In this document: positions 1-4,895 of the stretch, piece by piece
Layout of the letters: the number at the start of each line of letters is the position of its first letter
Position numbering within the stretch: the first letter of the stretch is position 1
Assembly: GCA_964614585.1 (NCBI GenBank)
Contig: CAZTLW010000110.1
Location: 1 to 7,635, forward strand
From: JAHEFX01 sp964614585
GTDB lineage: Bacteria; Actinomycetota; Acidimicrobiia; Spongiisociales; JAENVV01
Length of the DNA stretch: 7,635 nucleotides
Direction of reading: 5' to 3'
Notes under the pieces: generated by a model
What the model was told of the DNA's origin: nothing
The model's input: only the letters and a program-made list of their open reading frames with translations
Databases searched by the model: none
Position numbers and translations under genes: made by a program

Positions 1-491
1 GCCGAGTACTCGGGCTGGGTCCCGACGGCGGCGTTCACCTCGCTGCGGGCGTACTGGGTGGGGAAGAAGGCGGCGAGCAGGGCGCCGAGCACGACGACGG
101 CCACGGAGATGGCGATGAGGGCGCCCCCGGAGTCCTCCCGGCCCACGAGCAGGGGGGCGCCGTCCGGATCGGGCATCGAGGGCGGCGGCGGTGGTGGGGC
201 GGTGGCGGCCGCAGCCGGCGCCGCCGCGACGGCAGGTGCGGCCGCGGGAACTGGTGCCAACTCGGCGGGCGCCGCCTCGGCGGGCTCGGGCGTGGGCGCG
301 GGTGCCGCCTCGACGGCTTCGGCAGGGGCCTCGGAGGGCGCCGCGGCGGCGGGTGCGGAGCCGCCCCCGGCCCAGGCGGCGATGATCTCCTCGGCGCTGG
401 CCCCGGTGGCCTTGGCCCGGGCCTCGGCCGATCGCTGGACGAGCGACTCGGGGATGCCCATGTTCTCGGCGGCGGCGGCGATGTCGCTCAT
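1..491 (-). CDS. Membrane-anchored protein with shared N-terminal motif and Ala/Pro/Glu linker, possibly CcoO/NorC-like cytochrome c (partial)
   Basis: I translated the minus strand from the ATG at 491-489; it stays open for 163 codons to the window edge, so the C-terminus is missing. A strong ribosome site (AGGAGGTG, 504-497) precedes the start, and the ATG overlaps the stop of the upstream CcoN-like gene as ATGA. In order it shows: a short N-terminal helical motif (about residues 13-41, IPESLVQRSAEARAKA then GASAEE); a long Ala/Pro/Glu linker ending in a proline run; the segment SMPDPDGAPLLVGRED; one hydrophobic helix (ALIAISVAVVVLGALLAAFF); then PTQYARSEVNAAVGTQPEYS. A single helix followed by a short lead-in, next to a CcoN-like gene, is how CcoO and NorC cytochromes begin. 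No CxxCH lies inside the window, so the cytochrome assignment is inference. The N-terminal motif recurs in the cytochrome b C-terminal protein of the opposite operon. The reading frame is firm, the function is not. Confidence 0.8.
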   Translation of the reverse strand, partial: MSDIAAAAENMGIPESLVQRSAEARAKATGASAEEIIAAWAGGGSAPAAAAPSEAPAEAVEAAPAPTPEPAEAAPAELAPVPAAAPAVAAAPAAAATAPPPPPPSMPDPDGAPLLVGREDSGGALIAISVAVVVLGALLAAFFPTQYARSEVNAAVGTQPEYS

Positions 492-1927
492 GCCTCCACC
501 TCCTGCTCGTCGCCGGCCGCCGCCTCGCCCGATTCGGCGATCACGGCCTCGGTGGCGGTGACCGTCCCCACCGTCCAGGTGCGCCAGAGGGTGGTGGCGA
601 CGAGGACCTGCCCGCCCAGGAAGGCGAGCCCGGTCAGCGGGAGGACCTGGTACATCCACCAGACGGCGTCGAGCGTCTGGGCGAAGCCCTCCCCGACGTT
701 CTGCCAGGACCCCGATTCGGCGCCGGCCCGCCAGGTGATCCCGCTCGAGACCCCGGCGATCCAGAGCAGGAGCGTGGAACCGACGGTGCCGAGGACGGTG
801 AGGCGGAGGTGCCACACGGCGCCGTCCCCCACGAGCTCGCGACCGGTGATGCGGGGGAAGGCGTGGAATGCCATGGCGGTGCCGAGGAGCAGCGCTCCGG
901 CGATGGCGAGGAGCTCGGTCCCCATGTCGAAGGTGGTGAGGCCGATGACCGTCTGGACCGACGGGAAGGCGGTGAAGGCCGAGACGAGGAGGGCGATCGA
1001 CACGAGGGCGGTCCCGGCGGCCACGAGCCGGAGCACCTCCGAATGCCGCAGGCGGTCGAGGGCTCCCTCCCCGGACAGGAGCAGCCCGGCGGGAATGGTC
1101 ACCGCCGGCAGCACGAGGGCGAACCGCATGCCGATGCCGACCGCCTCGGCCCAGTCGGGCACCGGCCCGAGCAGGTGGGTGGAGAGGCCGTAGAACATGC
1201 CCGGCAGGAGGAGGGAGAAGAAGGTGATGATCGCCAGCTGGCGGCTGAACAGGGGGCGACCGGTCACCCGGGGGACCAGGTACATGGCCGAGCCGACGCC
1301 CCCGGCGACCACCCACCCCCACAGCACCGTGCCGCGCCCGAAGGCGGTCTGGACGAAGGAGCCCGTGGCCTCGGTCAGGGGGAAGTTGGCGACGAGGGTG
1401 GCGACGATGGCGGCGATGAGACCGCCCGTCAGGTACCAGAGGCTCGGATAGATCGTCGCCTCGCGCTTGCCGAGTACCGACCGGATGGCGGCCACCGCGG
1501 GGCCGGCGAGGGCCAGGGCGATGAGCAGGTCGCCCCAGAGGGGGGACTCGAACCCGGGCCGGCCGTCACCGAAGCCGAACCCGACGGCGAGGATGGCCAC
1601 GGCCACGAGCGACCCGGAGATGATGGGCGTGAAGCGCTCGAGCGGGCCACCGGGGGCGGTCCCGGTGAGCCGGGGGAGGAGGAAGTGCCCCGAGCCGAGG
1701 TGGAGGAAGGTGGCGGCCCCGAAGACGAGGGTGAGGGTCGTCATCGGCCACAACCGGCCCCAGGACGCCATCCCCCAGTCCTGGAAGATGAACGGGAAGC
1801 CGAGCTTGACGAAGGACCCGAACAGGAGCACGCCGGCCAGCACGAGGTAGATGGCCCCGATCCCGAAGGTCCAGATAGCGGCGTTGTCGGTGTCCGCCGC
1901 CACGTTGGGGGGTTGCTGATCGCTCAT
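488..1927 (-). CDS. CcoN-like (cbb3 oxidase subunit I family) membrane protein lacking heme and copper ligands
   Basis: A 479-residue, about twelve-helix membrane protein. From memory of CcoN sequences it aligns along its whole length: SWGRLWPM (56-62) matches the SFGRLRPL region, MYLVPRVTGRPLFS (215-228) matches the MYYFVPKQAERPVYS region, PVPDWAEAVG (255-264) matches LPDWAQSLG, and FHAFPRITGRE (354-364) matches YHLVPKVFGRE. The ligand positions are replaced: the helix II heme His is T63, the CuB His is G199, the cross-linked Tyr is G243, the CuB His pair is S249-T250, and the two heme His of the HxH motif are G336 and E338. The remaining His residues (76, 81, 251, 295, 355, 373) do not restore the pattern. 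It should therefore not reduce oxygen. The frame is open upstream to 2626, but MSDQQPP at 1927 is the credible start, because the extension is Arg/Gly-rich and antisense to another gene. The Shine-Dalgarno is weak (GGGA, 1935-1932). The function is unknown; a structural or quinone-related role beside the downstream anchored protein is inference. Confidence 0.82.
   Translation of the reverse strand: MSDQQPPNVAADTDNAAIWTFGIGAIYLVLAGVLLFGSFVKLGFPFIFQDWGMASWGRLWPMTTLTLVFGAATFLHLGSGHFLLPRLTGTAPGGPLERFTPIISGSLVAVAILAVGFGFGDGRPGFESPLWGDLLIALALAGPAVAAIRSVLGKREATIYPSLWYLTGGLIAAIVATLVANFPLTEATGSFVQTAFGRGTVLWGWVVAGGVGSAMYLVPRVTGRPLFSRQLAIITFFSLLLPGMFYGLSTHLLGPVPDWAEAVGIGMRFALVLPAVTIPAGLLLSGEGALDRLRHSEVLRLVAAGTALVSIALLVSAFTAFPSVQTVIGLTTFDMGTELLAIAGALLLGTAMAFHAFPRITGRELVGDGAVWHLRLTVLGTVGSTLLLWIAGVSSGITWRAGAESGSWQNVGEGFAQTLDAVWWMYQVLPLTGLAFLGGQVLVATTLWRTWTVGTVTATEAVIAESGEAAAGDEQEVEA
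497..504 (-). promoter_or_regulatory. Strong ribosome binding site for the partial minus-strand gene
   Basis: On the minus strand this reads AGGAGGTG, a near-complete match to the 16S anti-Shine-Dalgarno, a few bases before the ATG at 491. It lies inside the last codons of the CcoN-like gene. Together with the ATGA overlap it fixes the start of the downstream gene and indicates translational coupling. Confidence 0.7.
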
Positions 1928-1966
1928 CGCATCCCGTTGTCGTCCGTCCACTCCCGGCCGTGCCCG

Positions 1967-1983
1967 TCCCCGGCCGCCGGGGA
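1967..1983. promoter_or_regulatory. Perfect 17-base dyad, candidate operator
   Basis: TCCCCGGCCGCCGGGGA has two perfect 8-base arms around one central base. It lies about 40 bases upstream of the CcoN-like start and touches the proposed -10 of the minus-strand promoter, where a bound repressor would block transcription. A one-base centre folds poorly as a hairpin, so a protein site on DNA is the better reading. The surroundings are G+C-rich, so chance is possible. Confidence 0.35.
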
Positions 1984-2013
1984 GCATACCCATGGGCACG
2001 GGCGGCCTGGCAA
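1983..2013 (-). promoter_or_regulatory. Candidate promoter of the CcoN-like operon
   Basis: On the minus strand, TTGCCA (2013-2008) resembles the -35 consensus at five of six positions, and TATGCT (1988-1983) resembles a -10. The spacer is 19 bases, slightly long. Transcription would start near 1976, giving a leader of about 50 bases before the ATG at 1927 and placing the 17-base dyad over the start point. Based on consensus matching only. Confidence 0.3.
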
Positions 2014-2021
2014 TCCGAGCG

Positions 2022-2084
2022 GGACCCCACCCGATTGCCGTCCGGGCGGGGGGCTGTGGTAAACATCCGTCGGACCCCACGCGA
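2022..2084. repeat. Direct repeat GGACCCCAC(C/G)CGA, two copies 50 bases apart
   Basis: GGACCCCACCCGA (2022-2034) and GGACCCCACGCGA (2072-2084) match at 12 of 13 positions and are offset by exactly 50 bases, close to five helical turns. The copies flank the proposed plus-strand -35 and -10 elements. This fits a pair of binding sites for one regulator on the same face of the DNA. No known regulator consensus is recognised. Confidence 0.4.
2035..2065 (+). promoter_or_regulatory. Candidate promoter of the bc-complex operon
   Basis: TTGCCG (2035-2040) is a moderate -35 match and TAAACA (2060-2065) a moderate -10, preceded by TG one base upstream (2057-2058), an extended -10 feature. The spacer is 19 bases, the same as in the opposing candidate. 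TAAACA sits in one of the few A/T-rich patches of the region. Transcription would start near 2072, leaving a leader of about 60 bases. Confidence 0.3.
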
Positions 2085-2120
2085 GTGGTGGTGGGGCACC
2101 GGTACCCTTGCCCCGAAGGG
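2075..2120 (+). promoter_or_regulatory. Leader segment with overlapping, mutually exclusive inverted repeats
   Basis: Three perfect inverted repeats share bases. CCCCAC (2075-2080) pairs with GTGGGG (2091-2096). GGGGCA (2093-2098) pairs with TGCCCC (2109-2114). CCCTT (2105-2109) pairs with AAGGG (2116-2120). The second is also a DNA dyad, GGGGCA-N2-GGTACC-N2-TGCCCC, centred at 2103.5. As RNA, the first and second stems compete, as do the second and third. The segment ends 14 bases before the first start codon. It could be an operator, a switching leader or chance in G+C-rich DNA. Confidence 0.3.
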
Positions 2121-2134
2121 ACTGAAGAGACGAG

Positions 2135-2758
2135 ATGGATCGCCTGATCTACAACCTGTCGACGATGCCCGACGACCGGCGCTCCACGATCTCGTGGGCG
2201 GCGATGGGTGCGGGCGTGGTCATCATGGCCTTCGGCATCTTCTTCGCCCACGCCGGGTTCGCCCCCGATCCCTCGCCCGAGAACGGCTTCTACCTCGAGT
2301 GGGTGCCCCGCGAGTGGTATGTCTTCACCGCCGGCCAGATCATCGCCCTCGTCGGATCGCAGTTCCTCATCGTCGGGGCCGCGTTCCTGTGGATCGCCAA
2401 CCAGCCGATGACGTGGGCCCGGGCCCTCGGTGCCGCCTGGCTCGCCTTCATGCAACTCGTCATCTGGTGGGCGATCGTCCCCTCCGAATGGCTCAACCTC
2501 ACCCAGGGCCCGCTCGGCTGGACCTCCCAGGACATCCTCTTCACCATCCCGCCGTGGATCGTCCTCAACAACGAGATCTCGATCTCGCTCGCCGTCGTCA
2601 AGGACGTCGTCGCCGGGACCTATCACATCGTCTCGCTCGCCGTCGTCGTCCTCGTCGCCCTCCAGATCCAGAAGTGGGGCAAGGTCGCCCCACCGCCGGA
2701 CACCGCCACGGCCGCCCCGTCGCCCTACGGGCGCCCGCTTCGCCGAGGTGATCGCTGA
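2135..2758 (+). CDS. Four-helix membrane protein of the bc operon, not recognised
   Basis: A 207-residue protein I cannot place in a family. It shows about four hydrophobic helices (near 19-38, 65-88, 95-115 and 162-178), an aromatic-rich loop between helices 3 and 4 (WLNLTQGPLGW, then PPWIVLNNEISIS), and a Pro/Ala/Arg-rich tail. There is no Cys, and only two His, H39 and H164. With the N-terminus inside, both lie at the outer ends of helices 1 and 4, so they could bind heme or quinone, but nothing proves this. The chosen ATG follows a purine-rich GAAGAGACGAG. It is the first gene of the operon, and its TGA overlaps the ferredoxin ATG by one base, so it is probably an accessory subunit or assembly factor of the bc complex or a membrane partner of the ferredoxin. 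That role is inferred from context only. Confidence 0.8.
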   Translation: MDRLIYNLSTMPDDRRSTISWAAMGAGVVIMAFGIFFAHAGFAPDPSPENGFYLEWVPREWYVFTAGQIIALVGSQFLIVGAAFLWIANQPMTWARALGAAWLAFMQLVIWWAIVPSEWLNLTQGPLGWTSQDILFTIPPWIVLNNEISISLAVVKDVVAGTYHIVSLAVVVLVALQIQKWGKVAPPPDTATAAPSPYGRPLRRGDR

Positions 2759-3210
2759 TGGCCCGCACCGAGGTCTACTTCGAGACGCCGCCCATCCGGG
2801 ACGACTACACCCTCGCGATGGTCGACGGCGACTTCCTGTTGGGCCAGGTTCGCCCGAAGCAGTTCCTCCACATCGACCAGTCCGAGTGCATCCTGTGCGA
2901 GGGTTGCGTCGACATCTGCCCGTGGAAGTGCATCCACTACCTCTCGCTCGACGCGATCGACGACACCGCCGGTGTCGCCCACCCGTCGGAGTCGGAGGGA
3001 GCCGGGGGCTTCTTCCTGGTCGACGAGGACGTCTGCACCCGGTGTGCGCTGTGCATCGACCGCTGCCCGACCGGGGTGATCACCCTTGGGAAGTTCGAGG
3101 GCTCTGTCGCCGACACCGCCGAGCAGGCCGGCCTGCCGGCCCCCTGGGAGGTCGACACCGGGCAACGGGACCACAAGAACGGCTACGTCTACGGCATCCG
3201 AGGCATGTGA
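2758..3210 (+). CDS. Two-cluster 4Fe-4S ferredoxin-like protein
   Basis: A 150-residue soluble protein with two complete 4Fe-4S motifs: C44, C47, C50, C54-P55 (CILCEGCVDICP) and C93, C96, C99, C103-P104 (CTRCALCIDRCP). C58 is an extra cysteine. It is longer than a simple bacterial ferredoxin: 38 residues separate the clusters, and N- and C-terminal arms flank them. It has no signal peptide or membrane helix, so it should act in the cytoplasm, carrying electrons at low potential, perhaps docked on the membrane complex. The start is well supported: GAGGTGATC (2745-2753) precedes it and its ATG overlaps the previous stop. One base separates its TGA from the ATG region of cytochrome b. A ferredoxin so tightly placed in a bc operon suggests it donates to, or accepts from, that complex; this is inference. 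A NuoI-like electron-transfer subunit is an alternative description of the same fold. Confidence 0.93.
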   Translation: MARTEVYFETPPIRDDYTLAMVDGDFLLGQVRPKQFLHIDQSECILCEGCVDICPWKCIHYLSLDAIDDTAGVAHPSESEGAGGFFLVDEDVCTRCALCIDRCPTGVITLGKFEGSVADTAEQAGLPAPWEVDTGQRDHKNGYVYGIRGM

Positions 3211-3211
3211 G

Positions 3212-3967
3212 ATGACGCTGCGCGAACGCGTGAAGGAAGCCGGCGAGAAGCTCCACGGGAGCCAGCTCGTCGAGTCGGTGCTCCGACCGGGGTCGCCGTT
3301 CAAGTCCGGGTACTCCGACAGTCCCCGGAACCGCTCCTACGTGATCATGAACAACGTGCTCTATCACCTCCACCCGGTGAAGGTGAAGCGGCACGGTGTC
3401 CGGCTGTCCTACACCCTCTGCCTCGGTGGGCTCAGCTTCTTCCTCTTCATCCTGCTGACCATCACCGGCATCTTCCTGATGTTCTATTACGCCCCCACGG
3501 CGGAGAACGCCTACCAGGACATCCAGGCGTTGAGCACGTCGGTGGCCTTCGGCTCACTCGTGCGCAACATGCACCGATGGGGAGCCCACCTCATGGTGCT
3601 GGCGGTGTTCCTGCACATGAGCCGGGTCTTCTACCACGGTGCCTACAAGGCCCCCCGGGAGTTCAACTGGGTGGTCGGCGTCGTCCTCCTGCTGCTCACG
3701 CTGCTGCTCTCGTTCACCGGCTACCTGCTGCCCTGGGACCAGCTGGCGCTCTGGGCCGTGACGGTCGGCACCAACATGGCCTCGTTCGTGCCGGTGTTCG
3801 GGTCCCAGGTCCAGTTCCTCCTGCTGGGCGCGGTGGCGGTGTCGGCGGACACGCTGTTGCGGTGGTACGTCCTCCACGTCCTCTTCCTCCCCTTCGTCAT
3901 CGTCATCTTCATGGCGGTGCACTTCTGGCGGGTCCGCAAGGACGGCGGAATCTCGGGGCCCCTGTAG
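3212..3967 (+). CDS. qcrB: Cytochrome b N-terminal half, b6-type, with heme-ci cysteine
   Basis: A 251-residue, four-helix cytochrome b6-like subunit that carries the two b hemes and part of the quinol and quinone sites. The heme ligand pairs are H121/H135 (13 residues between) and H222/H237 (14 between); the second spacing is typical of b6 rather than mitochondrial cytochrome b. Other family marks are RNMHRWGAH (118-126), KAPREFNWV (146-154), GYLLPWDQ (170-177) and the ending RKDGGISGPL, nearly identical to the end of b6. C70 in TLCLGG falls, without gaps up to the YYxPT motif, on the b6 cysteine that binds heme ci covalently. An N-terminal extension of about 35 residues precedes the conserved core. 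I took the ATG at 3212 rather than the in-frame upstream one at 3086, because GAGG (3200-3203) precedes it and it abuts the ferredoxin stop. The symbol is by role; petB would describe the split type better. Confidence 0.93.
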   Translation: MTLRERVKEAGEKLHGSQLVESVLRPGSPFKSGYSDSPRNRSYVIMNNVLYHLHPVKVKRHGVRLSYTLCLGGLSFFLFILLTITGIFLMFYYAPTAENAYQDIQALSTSVAFGSLVRNMHRWGAHLMVLAVFLHMSRVFYHGAYKAPREFNWVVGVVLLLLTLLLSFTGYLLPWDQLALWAVTVGTNMASFVPVFGSQVQFLLLGAVAVSADTLLRWYVLHVLFLPFVIVIFMAVHFWRVRKDGGISGPL

Positions 3968-3970
3968 GAG
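3966..3970 (+). promoter_or_regulatory. Ribosome binding site deciding the start of the subunit-IV-like gene
   Basis: AGGAG overlaps the TAG stop of cytochrome b and lies seven bases before the ATG at 3978. A second ATG at 3973, out of frame, opens a start-stop unit (ATG CGA TGA) that overlaps the true start. Spacing and frame favour 3978. Confidence 0.65.
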
Positions 3971-3977
3971 CGATGCG

Positions 3978-4895
3978 ATGAGCGAGATCCCAGAGCACCT
4001 GCTGCGCCGGTCGGCCGAGGCGAAGGCCAAGGCCCTCGGCATCTCCGTCGAGGAGGCGCTGGCCGCCCTCCAGGGCAAGGCGCCGATGCCCGAGCCGTCG
4101 ACGCCGTCCGAGCCGGCCGCCGAGGCGTCCGAGCCCGCCGCAGCCCCCGAGCCGACCCCCGAGACCACCGCTTCCCAGCCACCCGCCTCCCAGCCCGCCG
4201 CCGAGGCACCGGCTCCCGAACCGGCTGCCGCCCCGGCGGCCACCGCCGTGACCGAGGCCCCGGCCTCGCCCGCCGCCCAGCCCAACGGCGGCGGTGGCCG
4301 ACTCGCCACCTCGGTCCGACCCCAGGAGGCCCCGGTCGCCGGCCCCGAGGGCGTGCGCACCCAGCGCCTGCTCACCGTCGTCAAGGCCAAGGCCATCCAG
4401 CAGGTCAAGGCCGAGCCCACGGACAAGGTCAACACCTGGCCCCACCTCATGATCGCCGAGTTCGCCGCCCTGCTCGCCGTGAGCGGCCTGCTCCTCATCA
4501 TGTCGGTGGCGCTGCAGGCCCCCCTGCTCGAGGCCGCCAACTTCAACGCCACGCCGAACCCCTCGAAGGCGCCGTGGTACTTCCTGGGCCTCCAGGAGCT
4601 CCTCTCCTACTTCGACCCGCAGATCGCCGGAGTGTCGGTGCCCACCATCGTCGGGCTGCTCGGCTTCATGGCGATCCCGTACGTGGACAAGAACCCGTCG
4701 AACAAGCCGTCCGATCGGAAGTTCGCCATCATGATGTACACGTTCTTCCTCGCCGGATCGGCGGTGCTGACGATCATCGGGGTGCTCTTCCGGGGCCAGG
4801 GCTTCAACTTCACCTACCCGTGGCGTGACGGCGTCTTCTTCGACGACCTGAAGGACTGGGTGCCGATCGGCATCCCGGGGGAGGGCCACTCATGA
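3978..4895 (+). CDS. Cytochrome b C-terminal half (subunit IV type) with long cytoplasmic N-terminal extension
   Basis: A 305-residue protein. The C-terminal part (about 150-305) is a three-helix subunit IV: helices near 157-178, 219-236 and 249-270, with TPNPSKAPWYFLGLQELL (192-209) as the quinol-site segment. The usual PEWY reads A198-P199-W200-Y201, so the catalytic Glu is Pro; non-Glu variants of this motif are known in menaquinol-using complexes, which suggests a menaquinol substrate. Subunit IV is normally about 160 residues; here some 150 are added. The extension has a helical motif (residues 4-28, starting IPEHLLRRSAEAKAKA) that matches the start of the partial minus-strand protein, then an Ala/Pro/Glu linker (about 35-105), GGGGR, and a Lys-rich stretch. 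It should lie in the cytoplasm, perhaps as a docking arm. The gene has a good AGGAG site, and its TGA overlaps the Rieske ATG as ATGA. Confidence 0.9.
   Translation: MSEIPEHLLRRSAEAKAKALGISVEEALAALQGKAPMPEPSTPSEPAAEASEPAAAPEPTPETTASQPPASQPAAEAPAPEPAAAPAATAVTEAPASPAAQPNGGGGRLATSVRPQEAPVAGPEGVRTQRLLTVVKAKAIQQVKAEPTDKVNTWPHLMIAEFAALLAVSGLLLIMSVALQAPLLEAANFNATPNPSKAPWYFLGLQELLSYFDPQIAGVSVPTIVGLLGFMAIPYVDKNPSNKPSDRKFAIMMYTFFLAGSAVLTIIGVLFRGQGFNFTYPWRDGVFFDDLKDWVPIGIPGEGHS

Noticed and set aside
488..1927. A functional cbb3 oxidase or nitric oxide reductase
   Set aside because: None of the His ligands needed for heme b, heme b3 or the second metal aligns in place.
1989..1996. CCCATGGG palindrome as an operator
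   Set aside because: An eight-base restriction-like palindrome in G+C-rich sequence is too short to support on its own.
809..2062. Long plus-strand open frame opposite the CcoN-like gene
   Set aside because: It is rich in Gly, Glu and Arg with no hydrophobic pattern, while the minus strand encodes a coherent membrane protein.
1928..2626. Upstream extension of the CcoN-like reading frame
   Set aside because: The added 233 residues are Arg/Gly/Asp-rich, antisense to the first plus-strand genes and have no family likeness; MSDQQPP at 1927 begins just before the first conserved helix.
4081..4300. DNA tandem repeat in the Ala/Pro/Glu linker
   Set aside because: The composition is repetitive but no unit repeats exactly in tandem; it is protein low complexity, not a DNA repeat.
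3909..4889. Long antisense open frame opposite the subunit-IV-like gene
   Set aside because: It gives Gly/Arg/Leu-rich low-complexity protein, mirrors the codon bias of the real gene and has no start context.
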